DNA from: Micromonospora gifhornensis
GTDB lineage: Bacteria > Actinomycetota > Actinomycetes > Mycobacteriales > Micromonosporaceae
Length of the DNA: 64,000 nt
Direction: 5' to 3'
Assembly (NCBI RefSeq): GCF_016863515.1
Contig: NZ_BOPA01000026.1
Coordinates: 62,001 to 126,000 of the forward strand
Shown: positions 52,603 through 60,763 of the stretch, piece after piece
Layout of the letters: every line of letters starts with the position of its first letter
How positions within the stretch are numbered: position 1 is the stretch's first letter
The notes under the pieces: model-generated
Databases searched by the model: none
Told to the model about the DNA's origin: nothing
Seen by the model: only the letters and a program-made list of their open reading frames with translations
Translations under genes and position numbers: made by a program

Positions 52603-53724
52603 TCAGCGGATGGTGCCCACCAGATGAGGTCGTCCCCGCTGGTCATGCAGCGCGAAATCCCAGTCGTCACCCTGCCTGCCGGCGCTGAAGGCGACAGTGC
52701 TCGGCAGCGACACCGGGAGCTTGAACGCCACCTGCACCGTGTACGCCTCCGGCAGTCGGCTCTCCAGCGCGGCCAGACACCGCGCCTTCGTCCACATGCC
52801 GTGTGCGATCGGCCGAGGGAAGCCGAGCAGCCGCGCACCCAGCCGGGAGGTGTGGATCGGGTTGTGGTCGCCGGAGACCCGGGCGTACTCCGTACCGATG
52901 CGGGGTTCGACCCGCCACCGGGCGGAAGCGGCCGGCGGCGCGGGCGGTTCCGCCCGGTCGCGTCGCTCACCGTCGCCCGGTGTGCGCTGCCGCCAGAGGT
53001 ACGTCGACACTCCGCGCCACACCTCCTCCCCGTCGACCGAGCCGACGAGTACGACATCCACCTGCCGCCCCCGGTCGTGCGGACGCAGGTTCTCCGCCCA
53101 GGCGGTGAAGTCCAGCCGGTCCGTGACCGTGATCGGCCGGTGCACGGTGATCCGGTTGCCGATGTGCACCACCCCGGTCAGCGGGATCGGGAACTCCGGC
53201 GCGGTGATCAGGCGCAGCGCCAGCGGGAACCCCATGACGTGCGGAAAGGTCGCCGGCAGCCGGTCGGCCAACCGGAACCCGCAGACCCGGTCGTAGTCGG
53301 CCAGCCGTTGCGGATCCACGGCCACCCCACCTACCGCCAACTCGACCGCCGGCACGTCGGCACCGCGCCGGCCGCCCAGCCCGGGCAGCGTGCCCAGCAA
53401 CGCCCGCCGGTACAGCGGCCCCGGCGCGGGCAGCCGGGACAGCTCCACCCGGGCCCGAGTCGCCGGCTGCCCGGCCTCGGCGGCGGCAGCGGGCCCCACA
53501 ACCGACGCGGCGGCACTGGTCAGGTCCTGCGTGACTCCCGGATCGTGGCCCGCACCGGCGCGGGCGGCGGCGCTGCTCAGGTCCTGGGTGGCGGCCGGAT
53601 CACGGCGTTCGTCGGCGAACGCGGCGGCCAGGATCTCCGGGGTCAGCGTCTCCGTCGGCCCGTCGATCAGCTCGCCGACCGACAGGTCGTCGGAGGGCTC
53701 CTCCTGCGGACTGCGCCGGGCCAT
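52603..53724 (-). CDS. MaoC-type (double hot-dog) enoyl-CoA hydratase-like protein
   Basis: 373 residues. The C-terminal hot-dog domain has the hydratase-2 motif SGDHNPIHTSRLGARLLGFP and IAHGMWTKARCL. An N-terminal hot-dog-like half (VMGFPLALRLITAPEFPIPLTG, VVHIGNRITVHRPI) makes it a double hot-dog. Near the N-terminus a low-complexity insert is duplicated (DPAATQDLSSAAA, DPGVTQDLTSAAA). ATG 53724 overlaps the FabG4-type gene stop by one base (TGATG). Likely hydrates trans-enoyl-CoA in beta-oxidation with the neighbouring reductase and thiolase. Confidence 0.88.
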   Translation of the reverse strand: MARRSPQEEPSDDLSVGELIDGPTETLTPEILAAAFADERRDPAATQDLSSAAARAGAGHDPGVTQDLTSAAASVVGPAAAAEAGQPATRARVELSRLPAPGPLYRRALLGTLPGLGGRRGADVPAVELAVGGVAVDPQRLADYDRVCGFRLADRLPATFPHVMGFPLALRLITAPEFPIPLTGVVHIGNRITVHRPITVTDRLDFTAWAENLRPHDRGRQVDVVLVGSVDGEEVWRGVSTYLWRQRTPGDGERRDRAEPPAPPAASARWRVEPRIGTEYARVSGDHNPIHTSRLGARLLGFPRPIAHGMWTKARCLAALESRLPEAYTVQVAFKLPVSLPSTVAFSAGRQGDDWDFALHDQRGRPHLVGTIR

Positions 53725-55097
53725 CACGCCCCCAGCAGGCTCTGGCCGCAGACACGGACCACGTTGCCGCTGATCGCGCCGGACGCCGGCCAGGCCAGCC
53801 AACTGATCGTCTCGGCGACGTCCACCGGCAGCCCACCCTGGGCGAGGCTGTTCATCCGGCGACCGGCCTCCCGCACCACAAGCGGGATCCGGGCGGTCAG
53901 CCGGGTCTCGATGAACCCGGGCGCGACCGCGTTCACGCTGATCCGCCGCTCCCGCAGCGCCGGGGCGAGCGAGTCGACAAGCCCGATCACCCCGGCCTTG
54001 CTTGTGGCGTAGTTGGTCTGCCCCCGGTTGCCGGCGATCCCGGCGATCGAGGAGACACCGACGATCCGCCCACCGGCCGGAACCAGCTCACGCTCCAGCA
54101 GCAGGTCGTTGATCCGCTCCTGACTGGACAGGTTGACGTCGATGACCTGGTTCCAGCGGTCGGCGTCCATCCGGCCGAGGGTCTTGTCCCGGGTGATGCC
54201 GGCGTTGTGCACCACCACGTCCACCCGCCCGTGCCGGCCGGCCAGGTACTCCGCCAGCCGGGTCGGCGCGTCGGCGGCGGTCAGGTCGAGCTGTATCGCG
54301 CTCGCGCCGATCTCGTTGGCCACCGAGGCCAACTCGTCCCCGGCGGCCGGGACGTCAAGCGCCAGCACTGTCGCGCCGTCGCGGGCCAGCACCCGGGCCA
54401 GCGCCGCACCGATGCCCCGGGCCGCCCCGGTCACCAGCACCACCTGCCCGTCGAGCGGACGGTCCCAGTCCACCGGCGCGGTCGCCTGACCGGCACCGAC
54501 CCGGATCACCTGACCCGAGACGTACGCGGACCGGCCGGAGAGCAGGAAGCGCAGGGTCGCCTCCAGACTGGTCCAGGTGCTCTCGTCGGCCTCGCGTGTG
54601 ACGTGAACCAGTTGGGCGGTGATGCCCCTGCCGAACTCCTTGCCGATGCTGCGGGTCAACCCTTCGAGGGCACGCTGGGCGGTCGCCTCGCGGGTGCCGG
54701 CGCACTCGGCCGGCGGGGTGCCCAGCACGATCACCCGACCGCTGGGCTGCACCGCCCGCGCCTGCGGGTGGAAGAAGTCGTAGAGCTGGCGCAGCCCGGT
54801 CGAGTCGGTGATGCCGGTAGCGTCGTAGACGAGGGCGGCGCTGTCGGGCGTACGGCCGGTGGTCGGGTCGGGCACGGCGGTGGCCGGATCGCGCAGGGCG
54901 AGCCCGGCGGTGGCCAGGATCCTGCCCACCGGTTCGGTGAGGCGACCACCGGCGGCGGAGCCGAGCAGGACCGGCCCGGGAAGAATGGGCTCGCCGGGGG
55001 CGTACCGGCGCAGCCGCGGCGGATCGGGCAGGCCGAGGCGCTTGACCAGCGCCCGACCGGCGCCCGACTGGACGAAGCTCGCGTACCTGTCGCTCAT
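53724..55097 (-). CDS. FabG4-type 3-oxoacyl-(ACP/CoA) reductase
   Basis: 457 residues, the high-molecular-weight FabG of actinobacteria. The C-terminal SDR domain has VLVTGAARGIGAALARVLAR, VVHNAGITRDKTLG, the catalytic Ser in VGVSSIAGIAG and YATSKAG. The N-terminal ~200 residues (VGRILATAGLALRD, GRVIVLGTPP) form the extra flavodoxin-like domain of this class, which prefers CoA substrates and NADH. Divergent from the thiolase gene with a 54-bp shared gap that holds the operator-like palindrome. Confidence 0.92.
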   Translation of the reverse strand: MSDRYASFVQSGAGRALVKRLGLPDPPRLRRYAPGEPILPGPVLLGSAAGGRLTEPVGRILATAGLALRDPATAVPDPTTGRTPDSAALVYDATGITDSTGLRQLYDFFHPQARAVQPSGRVIVLGTPPAECAGTREATAQRALEGLTRSIGKEFGRGITAQLVHVTREADESTWTSLEATLRFLLSGRSAYVSGQVIRVGAGQATAPVDWDRPLDGQVVLVTGAARGIGAALARVLARDGATVLALDVPAAGDELASVANEIGASAIQLDLTAADAPTRLAEYLAGRHGRVDVVVHNAGITRDKTLGRMDADRWNQVIDVNLSSQERINDLLLERELVPAGGRIVGVSSIAGIAGNRGQTNYATSKAGVIGLVDSLAPALRERRISVNAVAPGFIETRLTARIPLVVREAGRRMNSLAQGGLPVDVAETISWLAWPASGAISGNVVRVCGQSLLGA

Positions 55098-55105
55098 AGG
55101 CGTAG

Positions 55106-55122
55106 CCTACTGGTGAGTAAGG
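55106..55122. promoter_or_regulatory. Candidate TetR operator (second copy) between FabG4-type and thiolase genes
   Basis: CCTACTGGTGAGTAAGG, palindromic with the same half-sites as 47130-47146. It is centred in the 54-bp divergent gap, so one bound repressor could shut off both directions. Confidence 0.6.
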
Positions 55123-55151
55123 TGCGGGCAACCCTTTCGAGGAGGCGGATC

Positions 55152-56444
55152 GTGCAGAACGTTCGACGGGTCGCGGTGATCGGCGGTAACCGCATCCCCT
55201 TCGCCCGCTCCAACTCCCGCTACGCCAGCGCCAGCAACTCCGACATGCTCGGTGCCGCGCTCGACGGCCTGATCGCCCGGTTCGGCCTGGCCGGGCAGCA
55301 GGTCGGCGAGGTGGTCGCCGGTGCGGTGCTGAAGCACTCCAAGGACTTCAACCTCACCCGCGAGGTGGTGCTCGGCTCCAAGCTCGACCCGCGCACCCCC
55401 GCGTACGACATCCAGCAGGCCTGTGGCACCGGCCTGGAAGCCGCCATCCTGGTCGCCAACAAGATCGCCCTCGGGCAGATCGAGGTGGGCATCGCCGGTG
55501 GCGTCGACACCACCTCCGACGCCCCGCTCGCGATCAACGAGGACCTGCGCCGCACGCTGCTCAAGCTCAACTCCGCCCGTACGCTCGGCGAACGTCTCAA
55601 GATCGCCGCGAAGCTGCGTCCGACCCAGCCGTTCAAGCCGGAGATCCCGCGCAACGCCGAGCCGCGCACCGGACTGTCCATGGGCGAGCACGCCGCCCAG
55701 ACGGCGCTGCGCTGGAACATCGACCGGCAGGCGCAGGACGAGTTGGCGCTCCGGTCGCACCAGCGGCTCGCCGCCGCGTACGACCGGGGGTTCTTCGACG
55801 ACCTGATGACCCCCTACCTGGGACTCACCCGCGACCAGAACCTCCGCCCCGACACCACCCTGGAGAAGCTCGGCACGCTCAAGCCGGCCTTCGGTGCCAA
55901 GGGCCCGGACGCCGAGCGGGCCACCATGACCGCCGGCAACTCCTCCCCGCTGACCGACGGCGCCTCCACCGTGCTGCTGGCCAGCGAGCAGTGGGCCGCC
56001 GAGCACAACCTGCCGGTACTGGCCTGGTTCTCCTGGTCGGAGACGGCCGCAGTCGACTTCGTGCACGGTGACGAGGGACTGCTGATGGCACCCACGTACG
56101 CGGTGCCCCGGCTGCTCGCCCGCGCCGGCCTGACCCTGCAGGACTTCGACTACTACGAGATCCACGAGGCGTTCGCCGCGCAGGTGCTCGCGACCCTCGC
56201 TGCCTGGGAGTCGAAGGAGTTCTGCGCCGAGCGGCTCGGCCTGGACGAACCACTCGGCGCGATCGACACCGACAAGCTCAACGTCAACGGTTCCTCGCTG
56301 GCCGCCGGACACCCGTTCGCCGCCACCGGCGGACGGATCGTCGCCACCCTGGCCAAACTGCTCGCCCAGAAGGGCAGCGGTCGCGGACTCATCTCGATCT
56401 GTGCCGCCGGCGGCCAGGGCGTGACCGCCATCCTGGAACGCTGA
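55152..56444 (+). CDS. Thiolase (acetyl-CoA C-acyltransferase)
   Basis: 430 residues. The active-site Cys lies in DIQQACGTGLEAAILVA; EIHEAFAAQVLATL carries the catalytic His, and CAAGGQGVTAILE has the second Cys at the C-terminus. It releases acetyl-CoA from 3-oxoacyl-CoA, matching its divergent MaoC and FabG4-type neighbours. GTG 55152 follows CGAGGAGG; the long frame upstream is a shadow of the reductase gene. Together the three genes cover hydration, oxidation/reduction and cleavage. Confidence 0.93.
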   Translation: MQNVRRVAVIGGNRIPFARSNSRYASASNSDMLGAALDGLIARFGLAGQQVGEVVAGAVLKHSKDFNLTREVVLGSKLDPRTPAYDIQQACGTGLEAAILVANKIALGQIEVGIAGGVDTTSDAPLAINEDLRRTLLKLNSARTLGERLKIAAKLRPTQPFKPEIPRNAEPRTGLSMGEHAAQTALRWNIDRQAQDELALRSHQRLAAAYDRGFFDDLMTPYLGLTRDQNLRPDTTLEKLGTLKPAFGAKGPDAERATMTAGNSSPLTDGASTVLLASEQWAAEHNLPVLAWFSWSETAAVDFVHGDEGLLMAPTYAVPRLLARAGLTLQDFDYYEIHEAFAAQVLATLAAWESKEFCAERLGLDEPLGAIDTDKLNVNGSSLAAGHPFAATGGRIVATLAKLLAQKGSGRGLISICAAGGQGVTAILER

Positions 56445-56585
56445 TCGACCGGTCGCCGCAGCCGGGCGACCACCAGGGTTGCCGACCTCCGACTCCGACC
56501 TGGTCGAAGCTGTTGGCAGGCATTTCTACTGTGGACCACAGCCTGCGCCCCGGAGCCACCGGCGGCGCGCTACCAAGGAGTGGTC

Positions 56586-57248
56586 ATGACTGGTCAAGCC
56601 CTGCTCCGCACCTCCATCGTCGCCCTGGCCGCTGCGCTCGTGGCCAGCGGCTGCACGTCCGCTGACACCGGCCCGGAGTCCGCCTCCAACACGGCCCCCA
56701 GCGCACCCGCAACAGCCGAGCCGACCTCCGACCCCACCGCCGATGCCGAGCTGGCCCCCGCTGCCACGCCCACCGCAGTCGACGCCACCAAGGGCGGTTC
56801 CACCGACGGTGGTGCGACCGGAGGCGGCTCCACCGGGGGTGGCTCGACCGGAGGTGGCTCGACCGGAGGTGGATCCAACGGAGGTGGTTCGACCGGCGGG
56901 GGACAGTCCGGGACCAAGGCGGGCAACGGGCCGACCATCACGTACTTCCGGGCTGCCCAGAAGCCGTCCTGCCCGGCCGGGACGAACGTCAACCCGATCC
57001 CCGGCACGCCTGTCGTCCTGGAGTGGAAGGTCGGCAACGTCGACTCCGTCGCCCTCTCCGTCGACGGCCAGGGCGTGTACGCCGACAACTACCCGCCCAC
57101 CGGCAGCGAAACGCTCACTTTCCCCTGTTCGGGTGCCGGGGGTGACACGCAACGGCACACCTACCAGTTGACCGTACGCAACTCTCACGGCAAGCAGACG
57201 AAGACCCTGGCGGTGACCGCGACCGTGAATGACGTGCCGGAAGTCTGA
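56586..57248 (+). CDS. Lipoprotein with Gly/Ser-rich linker
   Basis: 220 residues. The signal MTGQALLRTSIVALAAALVA ends in lipobox VASG|C. The linker contains five or more GGGSTGGGST-type units. The C-terminal ~120 residues look like an Ig-like beta sandwich (TPVVLEWKVGNVDSVALSVDG, LTVRNSHGKQTKTLAVTATV). Likely displayed on the outer face of the membrane. AAGGAG precedes ATG 56586. No neighbour suggests a partner; it lies after the thiolase gene in a separate unit. Confidence 0.8.
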   Translation: MTGQALLRTSIVALAAALVASGCTSADTGPESASNTAPSAPATAEPTSDPTADAELAPAATPTAVDATKGGSTDGGATGGGSTGGGSTGGGSTGGGSNGGGSTGGGQSGTKAGNGPTITYFRAAQKPSCPAGTNVNPIPGTPVVLEWKVGNVDSVALSVDGQGVYADNYPPTGSETLTFPCSGAGGDTQRHTYQLTVRNSHGKQTKTLAVTATVNDVPEV

Positions 57249-57312
57249 CCGCGGCCCTGGCGACGTGAACCGTTTGCGTTAACAGCTCGACAGGGAGTCA
57301 GAGTCGGGTACG

Positions 57313-57408
57313 CGAGGCTCGGCGCCTCGTCGACGACGTTTCATTCGTGAAACGCGGTAAGAGCTGGTACAGAAAGCGAAGAGGGCCATCCGTCTGGATG
57401 GCCCTCTT
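57313..57408 (+). other. Structured intergenic element ending in a terminator; possible small RNA
   Basis: Three stem-loops in a row: CGAGGC/GCCTCG (57313-57329), CGTTTCA-TTCG-TGAAACG (57337-57354, a UUCG tetraloop hairpin), and GAGGGCCATCC-GTCT-GGATGGCCCTC (57381-57406) followed by TT. It occupies most of a 247-bp gap and could be a terminator of the lipoprotein transcript or an independent small RNA. Confidence 0.5.
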
Positions 57409-57480
57409 CGAGGTCTTAACCCCAGCGGTTTGGCCTGCCGACACGCGACTACCAGGGACCGTTCTGGGGTCTTCGCGTCC

Positions 57481-57486
57481 TAGGGT
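57481..57486 (+). promoter_or_regulatory. -10 box for leaderless HEPN gene
   Basis: TAGGGT ends 9 nt before GTG 57496. No Shine-Dalgarno is seen. Confidence 0.45.
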
Positions 57487-57495
57487 ACCCCCATC

Positions 57496-58173
57496 GTGAC
57501 CCCCGAAAACAGCGCAACGGACCTCACTCCAATGCTGCTACGCAGGATGAGCCTGCCACGGATGAGGGCATATGTAGACCGGTGCGGGGGTGACGCGGAC
57601 GCGGCGCTTGCGCTCTACCGCTGGAACGCTGCCGCGAGTGGGGCCTACTGGGAAACGTTGAGCCACTTGGAGGTCGTCCTCCGGAACGTTCTTGCCGAGC
57701 AGTTGGCGGCCCGCCATGCGGCGATGGGCCGCGCTGGCACCTGGCTGGATGATCCTGCCGGTGAACTCGATCAACGAGCCAGGGCTGACATCCGAGAAGC
57801 GCGACGGAGAGTGGTTGCCAAGGGAAAGCAGCCGGCTGATGGGCAGACGATCAGTGAGCTTTCCTTTGGATTCTGGCGGTTCATGCTTGCCCGTCGCTAC
57901 AACACCGTGCTGTGGCCGAGTCTGGCGGGCGGTTTCCCGTACGCCCCCGACCGGGCAAGGACCACGATCGACGCGCCGGTCACCCGCCTGCACCTCTTCC
58001 GCAATCGGCTCGCTCATCACGAGCGGATCTGGACCGAGCCGTTGACCGCGCGGTACGAGGACATCCTCGGGCTCCTGCATCATGTCGAGCCGCGGATCGT
58101 TGAATGGGTCCGCCAGGAGTGTCGGGTCCCACTCCTGCTGAACTCCTGTCCAATCGCGCGTCCGCACCCCTGA
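57496..58173 (+). CDS. Abi-like (Abi_2-type) HEPN-domain protein
   Basis: 225 residues. The helical protein contains RLHLFRNRLAHHERIW, the RN-x3-H HEPN RNase signature seen in Abi-like phage-defence proteins (AbiD/AbiF type), preceded by SGAYWETLSHLEVVLRNVLAEQL. HEPN proteins of this group cleave RNA to abort infection (family knowledge). No antitoxin gene is adjacent, so it may act alone or be controlled otherwise. The gene is a little less GC-rich than its neighbours and appears leaderless. It sits between a lipoprotein gene and purB, an unusual place for defence. Confidence 0.82.
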   Translation: MTPENSATDLTPMLLRRMSLPRMRAYVDRCGGDADAALALYRWNAAASGAYWETLSHLEVVLRNVLAEQLAARHAAMGRAGTWLDDPAGELDQRARADIREARRRVVAKGKQPADGQTISELSFGFWRFMLARRYNTVLWPSLAGGFPYAPDRARTTIDAPVTRLHLFRNRLAHHERIWTEPLTARYEDILGLLHHVEPRIVEWVRQECRVPLLLNSCPIARPHP

Positions 58174-58239
58174 GCGGGGCTCGTCACTGCCGGTGAGGGG
58201 CGGTCGAGGGCTTGCTGGTGGGTGCCGGAGAATGGGCGG

Positions 58240-59664
58240 GTGACGACGATCCCGAACGTGCTCGCCAACCGGTACGCCTCGCCCGAACTGGTCGCCCTCT
58301 GGTCTCCGGAGGAGAAGATCCGGCTGGAGCGGCGGCTCTGGCTCGCCGTGCTCCAGGCCCAGCGGGACCTCGGCGTGTCGGTGCCCGACGGGGTGGTCGA
58401 GGCGTACGAGCGGGTGTTGGACGACGTCGACCTGGACTCGATCGCGGCGCGGGAGCGGGTGACCCGCCACGACGTCAAGGCGCGGATCGAGGAGTTCAAC
58501 GCCCTCGCCGGGCACGAGCACGTGCACAAGGGCATGACCTCGCGGGACCTCACCGAGAACGTCGAGCAGCTTCAGGTACGCCGGTCGCTGGAGCTGATCC
58601 GGGACCGGGTGGTGGCGACGCTGGCCCGGCTGGCCTGGCACGCTCACGAGTACTCCGACGTGGTGATGGCCGGGCGGTCGCACAACGTCGCGGCGCAGGC
58701 CACCACGCTGGGCAAGCGCTTCGCGTCGGCCGCCGAGGAACTGATCATCGCGTACGAGCGGCTGACGGATCTGATCTCGTGGTACCCGCTGCGGGGCATC
58801 AAGGGCCCGGTGGGTACCGCCGCCGACCAGCTGGATCTGCTCGACGGCGACGCCGAGAAGGTGGCCGAGTTGGAACGGCGGGTCGCCGAGCACCTCGGCT
58901 TCAGCCGGGTGCTGGACAGCGTCGGGCAGGTCTACCCGCGCTCGATCGACCTGGCGGTGATCTCCGCGCTGGCGCAGGTGGCGTCGGCCCCGTCTTCACT
59001 GGCCACCACGATCCGGCTGATGGTCGGGCAGGAGTTGGCGACCGAGGGCTTCAAGCCCGGCCAGGTCGGCTCCAGCGCGATGCCGCACAAGATGAACACC
59101 CGCTCGTCGGAGCGGGTCAACGGCTTCGCGGTGATCATCCGGGGGTACCTGTCGATGGTCGGTGAGCTGGCCGGCGACCAGTGGAACGAGGGCGACGTCT
59201 CCTGCTCGGTGGTGCGCCGGGTGGCCCTGCCCGATGCCTTCTTCGCCGCCGACGGGCTGTTCCAGACCTTCCTCACCGTGCTTGACGAGTTCGGCGCGTA
59301 CCCGGCGGTGATCAACCGGGAGTTGGAGCGTTTCCTGCCGTTCCTGGCCACCACCAAGATCCTGGTGGCTGCCGTCCGTCGGGGCGTCGGCCGGGAGACC
59401 GCCCACGAGGCGATCAAGGAACACGCGGTCGCCGTGGCCCTGGCCATGCGCGAACAGGGAAGTCCCGACAACGACCTCTTCGACCGTCTGGCCGCCGACC
59501 CTCGCCTGGGCCTGTCCCGTCCCGAGATCGACGCCCTGGTAGCCAACCGCGCCGCCTTCGTCGGTGCCGCTCCCGCCCAGATCCAGGCGGTGACCACCCG
59601 CATCTCCAAGATCGTCCAGTCTCACCCCCAAGCCGCCACCTACACCCCACCCCCCATCCTCTAA
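58240..59664 (+). CDS. purB: Adenylosuccinate lyase
   Basis: 474 residues. It cleaves SAICAR and adenylosuccinate in purine synthesis. The lyase signature is GSSAMPHKMNTRSSERVNG; MTSRDLTENVEQLQVRRS, AGRSHNVAAQATTLGKRF and the His-containing HEHVHKGMTS are also intact. GTG 58240 has the -10-like GAGAAT six bases upstream, consistent with a leaderless transcript; the other candidate, GTG 58222, would put this box inside the gene. It links to purSQL 2.2 kb downstream. Confidence 0.95.
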   Translation: MTTIPNVLANRYASPELVALWSPEEKIRLERRLWLAVLQAQRDLGVSVPDGVVEAYERVLDDVDLDSIAARERVTRHDVKARIEEFNALAGHEHVHKGMTSRDLTENVEQLQVRRSLELIRDRVVATLARLAWHAHEYSDVVMAGRSHNVAAQATTLGKRFASAAEELIIAYERLTDLISWYPLRGIKGPVGTAADQLDLLDGDAEKVAELERRVAEHLGFSRVLDSVGQVYPRSIDLAVISALAQVASAPSSLATTIRLMVGQELATEGFKPGQVGSSAMPHKMNTRSSERVNGFAVIIRGYLSMVGELAGDQWNEGDVSCSVVRRVALPDAFFAADGLFQTFLTVLDEFGAYPAVINRELERFLPFLATTKILVAAVRRGVGRETAHEAIKEHAVAVALAMREQGSPDNDLFDRLAADPRLGLSRPEIDALVANRAAFVGAAPAQIQAVTTRISKIVQSHPQAATYTPPPIL

Positions 59665-59779
59665 CCCCTCCCACCCCACCCCCTCCCACACGCCCCACCC
59701 ACCCCACCCACCCTCCACGCCGCCCGCCCCTGCGCGCACCCAGCCCTGCACGCACCCGCCCCTGCGCGCACCCAGCCTT

Positions 59780-59861
59780 GCGCGTCGATCATGCACTTTC
59801 CGTCGGGGCATCAGCGGATAAAAGCCACATAGGGGCGACCCAAAGTGCAAGATCGACGCGC
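59780..59861. repeat. 82-bp palindromic repeat, copy 1
   Basis: Long inverted repeat with left arm GCGCGTCGATC...GCACTTT and right arm AAAGTGCAAGATCGACGCGC. The second copy, also 82 bp, is at 60023-60104. It lies in the 508-bp gap after purB, whose first 115 bp are C-rich low complexity (CCCACC runs) without a gene. Confidence 0.85.
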
Positions 59862-59971
59862 TGCATCGTGCGGGCAGGGCTGCAGGCAGGAGTGAGGACG
59901 CCATTGCGCGGGCAGGGCTGCGAACAAGGCGCGCGACGGCACTCCTGCGCATTCCCCTGGCCCGCCTTCCC

Positions 59972-60022
59972 GCGCACTCGCCTTCCCCGCGCACTCGCCT
60001 TCCCCGCGCACTCGCCTTCCCC
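59972..60022. repeat. 17-bp tandem repeat
   Basis: Three exact copies of GCGCACTCGCCTTCCCC, abutting the second 82-bp palindrome. There are no spacers, so this is not a CRISPR array. Confidence 0.85.
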
Positions 60023-60104
60023 GCGCGTCGATCTTGCGCTTTCTGTCCGGGCATAAGTGCGCGAAAGCCGCGAAACGGCGACCGGAAGTGCAAGATCGGC
60101 GCGC
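60023..60104. repeat. 82-bp palindromic repeat, copy 2
   Basis: Same length and arms as copy 1 (GCGCGTCGATC...AAGTGCAAGATCGGCGCGC) with changes in the middle. The two are in the same orientation, 161 bp apart. Confidence 0.85.
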
Positions 60105-60172
60105 AGGGAACGCGGGGACCGTGGGCGTGGGTGCGGGCGGCGGGCGGTGGGGTGGGGTGGGGTGGGGTGGAG

Positions 60173-60634
60173 TTAGCTGTCGCGGGTGGGGGTTTCGGGG
60201 GCGGAGCTGAGGTTGGGGGCGCTGGCGGGTTCGGCGATGCCGCCGGGAGTGCTGGCGAAGGACGGGTCGTTTGCGGTTTCGGCGGCGATGAGCGGCTGGT
60301 CGGGGGGCATGACGTCGGGGACCTTGGGTGCCACGATGACGGCGGTGCCGTAGGCGCAGATCTCCATCCACATCTCGCCGCAGTCCCGGCTGTCGAACCG
60401 CATCCCCACCACGGCGTTCGCGCCGAGCCGGCGGGCCTCCTCGCCGAGCCGGGCCACCGAGTCGGTACGCCACCGGGTGAGGTTGTCCGGGGCCATCGGG
60501 TCGTACGCGCCACCACGGAGGTTCTTCACGCCCTCGCGGTACGGGTTGCGGGTCCTGGCCATCGAGGAGACCACCTCGCCGAGGATCTGGCGGATCTCGT
60601 AGCCGGGAAGTTGATCCGTCGTCACGACCAGCAC
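60173..60634 (-). CDS. YbjQ-family (heavy-metal-binding-like, UPF0145) protein
   Basis: 153 residues. The core VLVVTTDQLPGYEIRQILGE, MARTRNPYREGVKNL, GANAVVGMRFDS and EICAYGTAVIV is the YbjQ/UPF0145 fold, a small pentameric protein of unclear role once called heavy-metal-binding. A Pro/Ala/Ser tail of about 45 residues is added. GTG 60634 gives the family start; the longer frame to 60736 lacks homology. No metal-resistance gene is nearby. Confidence 0.85.
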   Translation of the reverse strand: MLVVTTDQLPGYEIRQILGEVVSSMARTRNPYREGVKNLRGGAYDPMAPDNLTRWRTDSVARLGEEARRLGANAVVGMRFDSRDCGEMWMEICAYGTAVIVAPKVPDVMPPDQPLIAAETANDPSFASTPGGIAEPASAPNLSSAPETPTRDS

Positions 60635-60763
60635 GTTTTCGATGCTGGCAGGCGTTGACCTCCGGCAACGTGAGCCCTGTTCACCTGCTCGGATGCTGCA
60701 AAACAGCGCGGCGCGGACGGCGGGCGCGTTGCCCACCTTCCGCGCCGCATCGGACGCTTTCGG

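Noticed and set aside
56800..56910. GGxGGxTCGACC-like repeats as a DNA element
   Set aside because: They encode the Gly/Ser-rich linker of a lipoprotein in frame; a protein feature rather than an array.
59972..60104. Possible CRISPR-like array after purB
   Set aside because: The 17-bp repeats are contiguous with no spacers, and the palindromes are only two; no cas genes.
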